A DNA stretch of 64,000 nucleotides from Nitrospira sp. UBA5699 (GTDB lineage Bacteria > Nitrospirota > Nitrospiria > Nitrospirales > Nitrospiraceae). Positions 33,905 to 42,257 of this stretch are shown in pieces. The DNA lies in NCBI GenBank assembly GCA_002420105.1, contig DIHJ01000050.1, forward strand, positions 428-64,427, written 5' to 3'. Position numbers and translations under genes: made by a program. A model generated the notes under the pieces. The model ran no database searches. It had not been told where the DNA came from and saw nothing but the letters and a program-made list of their open reading frames with translations. How positions within the stretch are numbered: the first letter of the stretch is position 1; each line of letters starts with the position of its first letter.

Positions 33905-35587
33905 CTACGACAACCCGACAATCTCACCCGTCCGGGGATCAATGCCGATCCGTTCCCCCGCCGGTTTCTTGGGCAATCCGGGCATCAACTGAATCCCCGA
34001 GCACACGGCGGTGAGGAATCCTGCTCCGGCGAGGAGTCGCACCTCTTTGATCGGCAGCGTGAAACCGGTCGGTCGGCCCTTCAATGCAGGATCGTGCGAA
34101 AGGGACAGCGGCGTCTTCGCCATGCAAATCGGCAGTTCGCCATACCCCAACCGCTGAGCCGATTCGATCTGCCGCTCGGCTTGCTCCTCGAATGAGACCC
34201 CGACGGCTCCGTACATTCGTGTCGCAATCGTCTCGATTTTCTGTTTGATCGGCCACGTGACGTCGTAGAGATGCGCGAACGATGATCGCCCGGCCGAGGC
34301 GCGAATGACGGCGCGGGCCAACTCTTCAGACCCTTTGCCCCCGTCAGCATGGTGAGTTGAGACCGCGGCCTCCACGGCCCCGGCTTTTCGAGATTGCTCA
34401 CAAACCCATTCGAGTTCCGAGGCAGGATCGTCCTTGAAGGCGTTGACCGCCACGACAACCGGGATGCCGTGGACCTTCACATTTTCGATATGCTGCTCCA
34501 GGTTGGCAAATCCTCGAGCCAGCGCTTCAGGATTCGATCCCGTGAGCGTGGTCGGAAGCGGGGCGCCCACCTTTACGACCCCGCCGCCACCGTGAAGCTT
34601 CAGAGCGCGCAACGTCGCGACGACCACCGCGGCGGCCGGCTTGAGACCGGAGATACGGCACTTGATATTGAAAAACTTCTCGGCACCGAGATCGCTGCCG
34701 AATCCTGCCTCCGTGACAACATAGTCAGCGCAACGGACCGCCATGGCGTCGGAGAGGACGGAGCAGTTTCCATGGGCGATATTGCCGAACGGCCCCGTGT
34801 GCACGAACGCGGGGGTCCGCTCCAACGTCTGGACCAGATTGGGCAACAGAGCTTCCTTGAGCAAGACCGCCATAGACCCCGCGCAGCCCAGTTCCTCCGC
34901 CAGAACCGGTTTCCCGTCGTTCTTGAGGCCGATGACGATCTGCCCAAGACGCTGCCTGAGGTCGGCCTGACCGGAAGCCAACGCCAGGATCGCCATGACC
35001 TCCGAAGCTTCCGTAATGACGAACTGGCTCTTCCGGTTGCCCGCTCCCTCGCCCAGCGTGATACCCCTGAGCGCTCGATCGCTGACCCCTAACGACCGCG
35101 GCCATGACAGTCGGGCAGGATCGATTCCTAACTCATTTCCATGGAAGAGATGGTTGTCGATGAAGGCCGATAACAGATTGTGCGCACTGGAAACGGCGTG
35201 GGCGTCGCCGGTGAGATGGAGATTGATTTCCTCCATGGGGACTACTTGTGCGTAGCCGCCGCCCGTCCCTCCGCCTTTGATCCCGAACACGGGTCCGAGT
35301 GAAGGTTGTCGCAGGGTCACGACGGCGCGTTGGCCGAGCCGGCACAACCCCATCGTCAGCCCGACCGACGTCGTCGTTTTCCCTTCACCTAATGGGGTGG
35401 GATTGATTGCGGTAACTAAGATGTATCGCCCTTGAGGCTTACCGCTGAGCCGCTGCAATGCGCTCAGCGCCACCTTCCCTTTGTACCTGCCGTACGGATG
35501 CACTTCGTCAGGCGACAGACCGAGCTGCTTGCCAATTTCCTGAATCGGAAGCGGCTGGCACGCTCTGGCAATCTCGATATCCGTCAT
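33905..35587 (-). CDS. fhs: Formate-tetrahydrofolate ligase
   Basis: 560 residues, the normal bacterial length. The P-loop TPLGEGKTTTSVGL lies near residue 65, and LRQPSLGPVFGIKGGGTGGGYAQV is highly conserved in the family. The enzyme joins formate to THF with ATP, giving 10-formyl-THF for purine and formyl-Met synthesis, or for C1 assimilation. The gene stands alone here; no folD or other C1 gene is adjacent. No ribosome site is obvious. An extended -10 promoter lies 40 nt upstream. Confidence 0.96.
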   Translation of the reverse strand: MTDIEIARACQPLPIQEIGKQLGLSPDEVHPYGRYKGKVALSALQRLSGKPQGRYILVTAINPTPLGEGKTTTSVGLTMGLCRLGQRAVVTLRQPSLGPVFGIKGGGTGGGYAQVVPMEEINLHLTGDAHAVSSAHNLLSAFIDNHLFHGNELGIDPARLSWPRSLGVSDRALRGITLGEGAGNRKSQFVITEASEVMAILALASGQADLRQRLGQIVIGLKNDGKPVLAEELGCAGSMAVLLKEALLPNLVQTLERTPAFVHTGPFGNIAHGNCSVLSDAMAVRCADYVVTEAGFGSDLGAEKFFNIKCRISGLKPAAAVVVATLRALKLHGGGGVVKVGAPLPTTLTGSNPEALARGFANLEQHIENVKVHGIPVVVAVNAFKDDPASELEWVCEQSRKAGAVEAAVSTHHADGGKGSEELARAVIRASAGRSSFAHLYDVTWPIKQKIETIATRMYGAVGVSFEEQAERQIESAQRLGYGELPICMAKTPLSLSHDPALKGRPTGFTLPIKEVRLLAGAGFLTAVCSGIQLMPGLPKKPAGERIGIDPRTGEIVGLS

Positions 35588-35626
35588 GATTGAAGCAGGC
35601 TTGTTACGAACTGGTGCGGGACGAAG

Positions 35627-35635
35627 AGTATAGCA
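35627..35635 (-). promoter_or_regulatory. Extended -10 promoter of fhs
   Basis: On the minus strand TGC-TATACT ends 40 nt before the fhs start. No -35 at 17 nt is seen, which fits an extended -10 promoter. Confidence 0.5.
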
Positions 35636-35671
35636 CGGCGATCGTCAAAGAGCGGGAGATCCGCTCAAAAA

Positions 35672-35705
35672 GAAACGCGTTACGATAGACTTCGTAACGC
35701 GTTTC
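35672..35705 (-). terminator. Rho-independent terminator of the M23 peptidase gene
   Basis: A perfect 13-bp stem, GAAACGCGTTACG / CGTAACGCGTTTC, with an 8-nt loop. On the minus strand it is followed at once by CTTTTTG. It lies 30 nt after the M23 peptidase stop and before fhs, so it isolates the two genes. Confidence 0.88.
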
Positions 35706-35735
35706 CAAGCATCCAACCGGCCGAGGGAAGAGCGC

Positions 35736-36776
35736 CTAATCGAGAATGTACTTGGTCGGATCAAAGGTCTGACCGTTCACCTTCACCATGTAGTGAAGAT
35801 GGGGACCGGTCGCCAGACCGGTACTCCCGACTAAACCCACTACATCACCGCGCTTCACACGCTGCCCTTCCTTCACCAAAGCCTTCGCGAGGTGACCGTA
35901 GAGGGTCTCGATGCCGAAACCATGATCCAACTTTACAACATTTCCAAGTTTCGGATCGAATCCGACAGTCGTGACCCGTCCCTGAGCGGGAGCCTGAACG
36001 GGCGCATTGGCCGCCGCACCGATATCCAAGCCATCGTGCCAGGCAGGCTTTTCTGTAAAGGGAGATACCCTGGGGCCAAAACCTGACGTCACCCAGCCCT
36101 TGACCGGCCAGATGGAAGGCGTCGCCGCCCAGCGTGAGGATTTCTGCTCAGCGGCCAGAGAGAGTTCCTGGAGAGTCTGTTCTTGGGTTTCTGCCTCTTT
36201 AGACAGCCAGGCAAGGCCCTCCTTTACCACAGCAACCAATTGCTGCTCATCCACTTCTTTTGACCAGGAAGAAGCCCTTGCATTCTCGGCCTGCCCGTCT
36301 GTTTCTACCCCTTCGGAAGCACCCCGCTGCCGAGATGCAGCCTCGCCCTTCGTAGCCTTGTCAGGCTGAAAGAAAGTGCTGCCTTCCGGGAGCGGTGTTT
36401 CTTCACCACCCCTACCATTGACCAAATCGCCTGTTTTGGGGGTTTCGATGCCGAGCATGACCCGCAGCCGTTGATTGACCTCTTTCATGCTGGTCAACCG
36501 CTTCTTCAAATCATCAATAGCGGTCGAGAATGCAGCCGTCTGCTCGCGTGCGCTCATAGCTTCCGCCCGAAACGCCGATAACTCCCACACTTCACCAGTT
36601 CGAATTACATAGTGGGAAATGACCAGGATGTCGGCGACAAGGAGAATTGCGCCAACAATCAACATCTTGCGAACGAATTTCCTTGGGAAACTGAAGCGGA
36701 GCGGCTTGGCAGTAGAGCCGCGGAAAATGACTACCGTATAGGCGTCGCTTGATTCTGCCCCGTTCACCTGTCCCAT
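35736..36776 (-). CDS. M23 family metallopeptidase with membrane anchor and coiled coil
   Basis: 346 residues from ATG 36776 (AAGGGG and GAAGG upstream). A basic N-terminus (RFSFPRKFVRKM) precedes one transmembrane helix (MLIVGAILLVADILVISHYV). A coiled coil follows, then a low-complexity linker. The LytM/M23 domain at about 240-345 has the zinc ligands in WHDGLDIGAAANAP and HLHYMV, plus the GLVGSTGLATGP turn. It is either a peptidoglycan endopeptidase or an EnvC-like amidase activator; the full ligand set (HxxxD, HxH) favours an active enzyme. A sigma-70 promoter lies upstream and a strong terminator follows. Confidence 0.92.
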   Translation of the reverse strand: MGQVNGAESSDAYTVVIFRGSTAKPLRFSFPRKFVRKMLIVGAILLVADILVISHYVIRTGEVWELSAFRAEAMSAREQTAAFSTAIDDLKKRLTSMKEVNQRLRVMLGIETPKTGDLVNGRGGEETPLPEGSTFFQPDKATKGEAASRQRGASEGVETDGQAENARASSWSKEVDEQQLVAVVKEGLAWLSKEAETQEQTLQELSLAAEQKSSRWAATPSIWPVKGWVTSGFGPRVSPFTEKPAWHDGLDIGAAANAPVQAPAQGRVTTVGFDPKLGNVVKLDHGFGIETLYGHLAKALVKEGQRVKRGDVVGLVGSTGLATGPHLHYMVKVNGQTFDPTKYILD

Positions 36777-36829
36777 GACCTTCACCCCTTGCTGCAAGGG
36801 CACCTCTGCATTCCAGATAGACTTCGGCC

Positions 36830-36858
36830 AGTTTACTTATCTAGAATGCTTCGGTCAA
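36830..36858 (-). promoter_or_regulatory. Sigma-70 promoter of the M23 peptidase gene
   Basis: On the minus strand TTGACC, a 17-nt spacer and TAAACT. It ends 54 nt before the M23 peptidase start and lies in the gap after cutA. Confidence 0.65.
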
Positions 36859-36894
36859 CCCCTCACGTTGGTAATGAATTGCGCATTGGGAACA

Positions 36895-37230
36895 TCAATT
36901 AGTTGCGGTCTCTTGCCTAATCCACCCAAGATATCGATCGAAGCCCCGATCAACCCGCACTGCAATAACTTCAGGTACTTCATAAGAATGTATCGACAGT
37001 ATCTTTTTCTCTAGCGCTGCATACCGTCGCTCTGTCGTCTTAAAAATCATGAGAACTTCGCGGCTCTTATGAACGTTCCCCTCCCAGTGGAAAAGGGAGG
37101 TGACCGCTGGAACAAGGTTTACACAAGCCGCCAGTCTTTCGGCCATTACTGCCTGACCTATCTTCATTGCCTCTTTCTGGCTTGAGGCCGTTATAAGCAC
37201 GATTAGGACCTTGCCCGTCGATTTACTCAT
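36895..37230 (-). CDS. cutA: CutA-family divalent-cation tolerance protein
   Basis: 111 residues from ATG 37230, the usual length; the upstream extension in the open frame is not family-like. Conserved CutA features are VLITASSQKEAMKIG, LAACVNLVP, SLFHWEGNVHKSREVLMIFKTT and HSYEVPEVIAV. CutA forms a very stable trimer with a ferredoxin-like fold; the link to copper tolerance in E. coli is debated. The coding sequence and its upstream region are visibly more AT-rich than the flanks. Confidence 0.94.
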   Translation of the reverse strand: MSKSTGKVLIVLITASSQKEAMKIGQAVMAERLAACVNLVPAVTSLFHWEGNVHKSREVLMIFKTTERRYAALEKKILSIHSYEVPEVIAVRVDRGFDRYLGWIRQETATN

Positions 37231-37329
37231 CAAGCGGCCGACGATACAAGAAGTCCTTTGATTCCCGCAAGAGCCACCCGGTTGTCCTTGCCCCATGACA
37301 TTGAGCAAGTACTATGCCGTAGGATCACA

Positions 37330-37358
37330 CAAATATGAAGCATGTATAAATTTTTCAA
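37330..37358 (-). promoter_or_regulatory. Candidate promoter of cutA
   Basis: On the minus strand TTGAAA, a 17-nt spacer and TATTTG, ending 100 nt before the cutA start. Confidence 0.4.
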
Positions 37359-37578
37359 TAACTTACGTGAAAATTTTCGCCTGTTTTTGTTGTTATGCAC
37401 AATAATTTCACGTGTCAGAAATACGATAGCTTGCCCATTAGGTGACAAAAATGAACAAAAATTGCCATCGGGTGTACTGCGTAGAGATCAAGTCGCTTTG
37501 GACAGCATCGGGGAAGCAGTCCCGATCTTCCTAAAATAACCTTTCCAAACTGACGCAACCAGGTCGTCACGAGGTGCA

Positions 37579-37608
37579 TTGACAGCCTTTTCAATGCTCA
37601 CTTATGAT
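37579..37608 (+). promoter_or_regulatory. Sigma-70 promoter of the rhodanese gene
   Basis: A consensus TTGACA at 37579-37584, an 18-nt spacer and TATGAT at 37603-37608, 35 nt before the ATG. Confidence 0.7.
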
Positions 37609-37643
37609 GCAAATCGTCGGGAAATTGACGGGAGGTTGGCGCA

Positions 37644-37964
37644 ATGGGCTTTACGATTACTCCTACTGAACTCAAAGCCAGGCTTGATCAAGGGGACAGG
37701 CTCGTTCTTCTCGATGTGCGGGAACAATGGGAGTTCGACCTGGCTAAACTCAACGGATCGACTCTCATCCCATTGGGAACGCTCCCACAGTCTCTGGGCA
37801 AGTTGAGCCGCGACTCGGAGATCATCGCGATCTGCCATCACGGGATGAGAAGCGCGGATGCGACGAACTTCCTGCTGCAGCAGGGCTTCCCGAATGTGAA
37901 GAACCTGGTGGGCGGAATCGATGCCTGGTCCGTTCAGGTGGATGGTTCGGTTCCCCGATATTAG
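37644..37964 (+). CDS. Single-domain rhodanese
   Basis: 106 residues, with GGGAGG upstream of the ATG. Rhodanese features are RLVLLDVREQWEFDLAKLNGS, the active-site loop ICHHGMRSADA with the catalytic Cys near residue 74, and the C-terminal NLVGGIDAWSVQVD. The loop CHHGMRS is that of GlpE/PspE-like sulfurtransferases and of MoeB-linked rhodaneses. It should carry a persulfide in the cytoplasm; the acceptor is unknown. Confidence 0.94.
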   Translation: MGFTITPTELKARLDQGDRLVLLDVREQWEFDLAKLNGSTLIPLGTLPQSLGKLSRDSEIIAICHHGMRSADATNFLLQQGFPNVKNLVGGIDAWSVQVDGSVPRY

Positions 37965-38009
37965 CGGGAGCCTCACGACAGCGGCTGAGAGACCTTCTCT
38001 GGTCGTCGT

Positions 38010-38933
38010 TCAGCGGAGGCGTTCCCGGAAGTATTCGAGCGTCTTCTTGAGCCCGGCGCTTAAATCCGTCTTGGGTTCCCACGACACGTCCAGTCGTAAT
38101 TTCGTATTGTCGATGACGCTGCGGGCCTGTTCGCCCTTTTTCGCCGGTCCGTGGACCTCCTTGCAAGTTGAGCCCGTGTGTTGAATCAACATCCTGAATA
38201 AATCGTTGATGGATGTTTCCACGCCGGTTCCCACGTTGTAAGTCCCCTGCGTTTCCTGCCCCATCATCGCAAGGTTGGCTTCCACAACGTCGTCGACAAA
38301 CACAAAATCTCTCGTTTGACGCCCATTCCCATTGATCACTGCCTGCTCATTATTCAGCAGCTTTTGGATGAAGATGGCGACAACGCCTGCCTCCCCTTCC
38401 GGGTCCTGGCGCGGGCCGTACACATTCGCATACCGGAGAGTGACGACCTGTAACCCGCTGACCCGCTGATAGTAGGAGAGGTATTGCTCTCCGCAAAGCT
38501 TGCTCAGACCATACGGGGACAATGGTCTGGTGATGTGGGACTCCGGAGCAGGGTAGGTTTCCTGTTCCCCATAAATCGCGCCTCCAGAGGAAGCAAAAAC
38601 GACTTTCCGCACCCCATGTCTTACGGACTGCTGCAACACGTTCAGCGTTCCCAGAATGTTGACTTGTGCATCGAATACCGGATCTTCTACGGACTTGCGC
38701 ACGTCCATCTGCGCGGCCAGGTGCATGACGACATTGGGCCGCTCATTGCGAAACACCCGTTCCAAGCGCCAGCTCTGAATGTCCAATTTATAGAAACGGG
38801 CCGCTCTATTGATATTCTTGCGCTTCCCGGTGGCGAGATTGTCCACAATGATGACTTCGTGCCCCTCCTGCACAAGCCGATCGACCAAATGCGATCCGAT
38901 GAAGCCGGCTCCGCCTGTCACCAGTACTTTCAT
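38010..38933 (-). CDS. NAD-dependent sugar-nucleotide epimerase (extended SDR)
   Basis: 307 residues. The NAD motif VTGGAGFIGSHLVDRL opens the protein, an acidic residue ends the second strand (VIIVDN), and the catalytic triad fits FASSGGAIYG (Ser) and YGLSKLCGEQYLSYY (Tyr-x3-Lys). PRQDPEGEAGVVAIFI is typical of UDP-glucose 4-epimerase-like proteins. The exact sugar cannot be decided. It follows tlyA by 30 nt and may be the last gene of the long rny-to-tlyA string. The rhodanese gene converges from the other side. Confidence 0.92.
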   Translation of the reverse strand: MKVLVTGGAGFIGSHLVDRLVQEGHEVIIVDNLATGKRKNINRAARFYKLDIQSWRLERVFRNERPNVVMHLAAQMDVRKSVEDPVFDAQVNILGTLNVLQQSVRHGVRKVVFASSGGAIYGEQETYPAPESHITRPLSPYGLSKLCGEQYLSYYQRVSGLQVVTLRYANVYGPRQDPEGEAGVVAIFIQKLLNNEQAVINGNGRQTRDFVFVDDVVEANLAMMGQETQGTYNVGTGVETSINDLFRMLIQHTGSTCKEVHGPAKKGEQARSVIDNTKLRLDVSWEPKTDLSAGLKKTLEYFRERLR

Positions 38934-38963
38934 TCATCCTCCCGTCGCATACAAGCCCACGTA

Positions 38964-39836
38964 TTATGAGGGACTGATTATACCCCGACGTTGAAAGCCC
39001 ACAAGGATTTCCCGATTCCCCTTTCTCCCCTTGACCGGAGAATCGATCACGCCGGTGTTGTGCAATCCGAGCCGGACTGCGCAATCGATGACTTTCCTCG
39101 TCACCGCTTCGCGTTGCGCATCATCGCGCACGATCCCCCCGGCTCCGACCTGCCCCTTGCCCACCTCGAACTGCGGCTTGACCAAGGCGACCACCCTCGC
39201 ATCCTGCCGCAAAAACGGCACTACGCAGGGCAGAACGAGCGTCAAAGAAATGAAGGATACGTCGATCACGGCGAGAGCGATCGACTCGGGAATCATCGTT
39301 GCGTCCATATGCCGGATATTCGTCCGTTCGAGCAAGACGACTCGCTCGTCATGACGAAGCCTCCAGTCGATCTGTCCGTACCCGACGTCAACGGCATAGA
39401 CCCGATTCGCGCCACGCTGGAGAAGACAATCGGTGAATCCGCCGGTCGAACAGCCGACATCGAGCGCGACCACCTTCCTGGGGTCGAGGGAAAATGCATC
39501 GAGCGCGGCTGCCAGTTTCTCACCGGATCGACTGACGAACGGAGCGGGTTTTTCGATCTCGATCTGCGCATCGAGCGGCACCAGTTTGGCCGGCTTGTCG
39601 ACGATCGCGCCGTTAACAAGCACCCCGCCGGCCAGAATCGTTCTCGCCGCGACCTCCCGGCTCACGGCAAGACCTTGATCCACCAGGAGACGGTCCAATC
39701 GTTCTTTTCCGATACGCACCCTAGAATCCCAGAAGAGTTTGGATGGGGACGGAGACGGGGAACGGACGACCGATGTGTTTTCTCGAGAACCCTCAGGACG
39801 AAGAACTGTCTTCTTCCTCGTCAGGCGAGAAGGCAT
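38964..39836 (-). CDS. tlyA: TlyA family rRNA 2'-O-methyltransferase / hemolysin-like protein
   Basis: 290 residues if ATG 39836 is used, which overlaps xseB by 44 nt. GTG 39719 would begin at the conserved RIGKERLDRLLVDQG and give 251 residues; neither has a clear ribosome site. The S4 RNA-binding domain has LDRLLVDQGLAVSREVAARTILAGGVLVNG. The FtsJ-like domain has VVALDVGCSTGGFTDCLLQRGA and VDVGYGQIDWRL. In mycobacteria TlyA methylates 16S and 23S rRNA, giving capreomycin sensitivity. The position after xseA-xseB is common in many bacteria. Confidence 0.92.
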   Translation of the reverse strand: MPSRLTRKKTVLRPEGSRENTSVVRSPSPSPSKLFWDSRVRIGKERLDRLLVDQGLAVSREVAARTILAGGVLVNGAIVDKPAKLVPLDAQIEIEKPAPFVSRSGEKLAAALDAFSLDPRKVVALDVGCSTGGFTDCLLQRGANRVYAVDVGYGQIDWRLRHDERVVLLERTNIRHMDATMIPESIALAVIDVSFISLTLVLPCVVPFLRQDARVVALVKPQFEVGKGQVGAGGIVRDDAQREAVTRKVIDCAVRLGLHNTGVIDSPVKGRKGNREILVGFQRRGIISPS

Positions 39837-40041
39837 GAAGCCGCTTCTTGCCGTTCTTGTCCTGAACGAGCACTTCGACCTTGCGTTCGGCGTCCTCCAG
39901 AATTTTCAGGCAGCTCTTGGAGAGCCGGATCCCTTCTTCGAAGATCTTGAGAGACTCGTCGAGCGGAAGCTCGCCCTTTTCCAATTCGCCGACGATCGCT
40001 TCCAGTCTGGCCATGGCCTGTTCGAATTTTACTCCGCCCAC
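39793..40041 (-). CDS. xseB: Exodeoxyribonuclease VII small subunit
   Basis: 82 residues with the XseB signature VKFEQAMARLEAIVGELEKGELPLDESLKIFEEG in the first half. Several copies coat the long helix of XseA to form active exonuclease VII, which degrades single-stranded DNA. The acidic tail DEEEDSSSS is encoded in the overlap with the tlyA frame. It lies 59 nt downstream of xseA. Confidence 0.95.
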   Translation of the reverse strand: MGGVKFEQAMARLEAIVGELEKGELPLDESLKIFEEGIRLSKSCLKILEDAERKVEVLVQDKNGKKRLHAFSPDEEEDSSSS

Positions 40042-40100
40042 GGTACGCCTCGTCCTTTCCTGAAACAGCGAGCCTCATTATACTCAGGACGACCCGGATT

Positions 40101-41474
40101 TCAAACCGATGAATCGGACAACACGCGCTTGACCGAGCAGCAGAGTCGGCCCTCCGAGAGCCGCGCGACGACCTCCTCACCGACCCGGACATCCTGAGCC
40201 CGTCGGACAATCGTCCCGTCCTGTGCCTTCGACAAAATACTATACCCTCGCCCAAGAATCGCCAGCGGGCTCAGGTTATTGAGCTGCGCGACCCGCGCCT
40301 CGACCTGCCTCCATCGAGTTGCGAGGGCGACCGTCATTTGCCGTTCCAACCGCTTCACGAACTGCGGCACCATGGCCAGACCGTTCTTCACCAGCAGAAT
40401 CGGATTCAGCGAGGCCAGCTCCCGTTGCCTCTCCTGCACCAGCCCGCGAGCGGCTGCGACTCGAAGCCGTACGAGGTTCCGCATACGGTCGGTCATGTCA
40501 TCGGTGCGCTGCGATTCTTCCTGAATCCGGAACCGGACGTGGGTCAATCCACGCCGGGAGGACTCCAGCCGTTGATGTTCGAGCACGCAATGACGGAGCG
40601 TGGCCTGCCCGACCCGTTCCGTGAAATCCCGAATTCGTTCCACTACATCCGCTAAGACGGGAACCACTGACTCCGCCGCGGCCGACGGAGTCGGCGCCCG
40701 ATGGTCGGCGGCAAAATCCGCCAGCGTCACATCAATCTCATGTCCGACGGCGGACACGACCGGAATCCGTGATGCCGCGATCGCGCGGACGACGACTTCC
40801 TCATTGAAACTCCAAAGATCTTCCAACGATCCCCCGCCGCGGCCAACGATAATCACGTCGGCAACCCCCTGATCATTCAGCAATGCCAACGCATCCGCAA
40901 TCTGTCTTCCCGCCCCCTCTCCCTGGACCGACACGGGAGCCACAATGACATGGAGTATGGGCCACCGCCGTTGGAGCACGGTAAGGATGTCCCGAATTGC
41001 CGCCCCGGTCGGCGAGGTCACCACACCGACGGTTCGAGGAAACATCGGCAACGGTTTCTTTCGGCTCTCATCGAACAATCCTTCCGCCGCGAGCCTCTCT
41101 TTCAGTTGTTCGAACGCCAACTGAAGCGCGCCGATCCCCTTCGGCTCCAGCGTATCAATCACGATCTGGTATTCGCCCCGCGGCTCATACACCGTCAGCC
41201 GCCCCCGCACGATCACCTGCATGCCTTCCTGCAGGGCAAACCGCACACGCAAAGCGCTCGATCGAAACAGCACCGCACGAATCTGGCTCGACTCGTCCTT
41301 CAGGGTACAATACACATGCCCCGATCCGGGCATGCGAAGATTCGAGATCTCCCCTTCGAGCCAGAGATCGGGGAACGCCGATTCGATGGAGTTACGGATG
41401 AAACCGGTGAGTTCGGAAACGGTCAGTATGGGCCTGGCGGAACCGGACGGCGTCTGATGGCTCCTGGCGGGCAT
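40101..41474 (-). CDS. xseA: Exodeoxyribonuclease VII large subunit
   Basis: 457 residues. The N-terminal OB fold (TVSELTGFIRNSIESAFPDLWLEGEISN) precedes the catalytic domain with VGVVTSPTGAAIRDI, VIIVGRGGGSLEDLWSFNEE and PVVSAVGHEIDVTLADFAADHRAPTPSAAAE, all highly conserved. A long helical arm and a short C-terminal barrel follow (GRGYSILS). It degrades single-stranded DNA together with XseB. It starts 3 nt after the ymdB stop. Confidence 0.96.
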   Translation of the reverse strand: MPARSHQTPSGSARPILTVSELTGFIRNSIESAFPDLWLEGEISNLRMPGSGHVYCTLKDESSQIRAVLFRSSALRVRFALQEGMQVIVRGRLTVYEPRGEYQIVIDTLEPKGIGALQLAFEQLKERLAAEGLFDESRKKPLPMFPRTVGVVTSPTGAAIRDILTVLQRRWPILHVIVAPVSVQGEGAGRQIADALALLNDQGVADVIIVGRGGGSLEDLWSFNEEVVVRAIAASRIPVVSAVGHEIDVTLADFAADHRAPTPSAAAESVVPVLADVVERIRDFTERVGQATLRHCVLEHQRLESSRRGLTHVRFRIQEESQRTDDMTDRMRNLVRLRVAAARGLVQERQRELASLNPILLVKNGLAMVPQFVKRLERQMTVALATRWRQVEARVAQLNNLSPLAILGRGYSILSKAQDGTIVRRAQDVRVGEEVVARLSEGRLCCSVKRVLSDSSV

Positions 41475-41477
41475 GCC

Positions 41478-42257
41478 TCAGTCGAGAATGCGAAGGCGTT
41501 CGATGGACAGGGCCTTGCCGATCCGCGCGTCGAGTTCGATGAGGACTGCGCAGAACACGGTCGGACCGGACGCCACCTCAAACCGGCGCGGCATACCGGT
41601 CAGGAACTTCTCGATGGCCAGCTCTTTCCTGACTCCGATCACGCCATGGAGCGGCCCGGTCATTCCGATATCCGTCAGATACGCCGTGCCCTTGGGAAGA
41701 ATCTGTTCATCGGCCGTCTGTACATGCGTATGAGTTCCGACGACGGCGGTCGCCTCTCCGTCAAGATAATGCCCCATAGCCATCTTCTCCGACGTGGCCT
41801 CCGCGTGCATATCGACGACCACCGCCGCAACTCGCTGCTTCAGCTTGGCCATTTCTCGCCTGGCAGTTTGAAACGGGCAATCCAGTGTCGGCATATAGGC
41901 ACGGCCCATCAGCTGAAGGATGCCCAATTCTTCGCCGCCCGGCGTCTCGATCACCACACTGCCCTGCCCCGGGACGCCTTCCGGATAATTGGCCGGCCGG
42001 AGCAGGCGCCGCTCACGAGGAAAGTACTCCAGAATCTCTTTCTTGTCCCACGCGTGATTGCCGGTTGTAACCGCCGACAAGCCCAGTTCAAACAACTCTT
42101 CGGCCAGCTCAGGGGTGATCCCGAATCCGCCCGCCACGTTTTCGCCGTTCCCGATGACGAGGTCGACGTTGCGCTGGGAGACCAGGCGGGGGAGAGCCCT
42201 GGCAACGGCGCGACGACCTGGTTCTCCCATAATATCTCCGATATAGAGGACCTTCAT
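41478..42257 (-). CDS. ymdB: YmdB-type metallophosphoesterase (TIGR00282)
   Basis: 259 residues. Calcineurin-like motifs include LYIGDIMGEPGRRAV, IGNGENVAGGFG, TTGNHAWDKKEI and the C-terminal VVGTHTHVQTADEQIL. In Bacillus YmdB is a 2',3'-cyclic phosphodiesterase that affects RNA turnover and biofilm formation, and it is encoded next to RNase Y as here. Its start overlaps the rny stop by 4 nt. Confidence 0.95.
   Translation of the reverse strand: MKVLYIGDIMGEPGRRAVARALPRLVSQRNVDLVIGNGENVAGGFGITPELAEELFELGLSAVTTGNHAWDKKEILEYFPRERRLLRPANYPEGVPGQGSVVIETPGGEELGILQLMGRAYMPTLDCPFQTARREMAKLKQRVAAVVVDMHAEATSEKMAMGHYLDGEATAVVGTHTHVQTADEQILPKGTAYLTDIGMTGPLHGVIGVRKELAIEKFLTGMPRRFEVASGPTVFCAVLIELDARIGKALSIERLRILD

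Larger units (their letters stand above)
37231..37643. other. 413-nt AT-rich intergenic region with imperfect inverted repeat
   Basis: Between cutA (minus) and the rhodanese gene (plus), this stretch is clearly AT-richer than the rest of the window, most of all at 37330-37420. ACGTGAAAATT (37365-37375) pairs with AATTTCACGT (37404-37413) with one bulged A and a 28-nt gap. Candidate promoters point both ways, to cutA and to the rhodanese gene. Open frames here lack ribosome sites and family resemblance. Confidence 0.55.

Noticed and set aside
37342..37539. 65-codon plus-strand ORF in the AT-rich region
   Set aside because: No ribosome site, spans the inverted repeat and promoter boxes, and its translation looks random.
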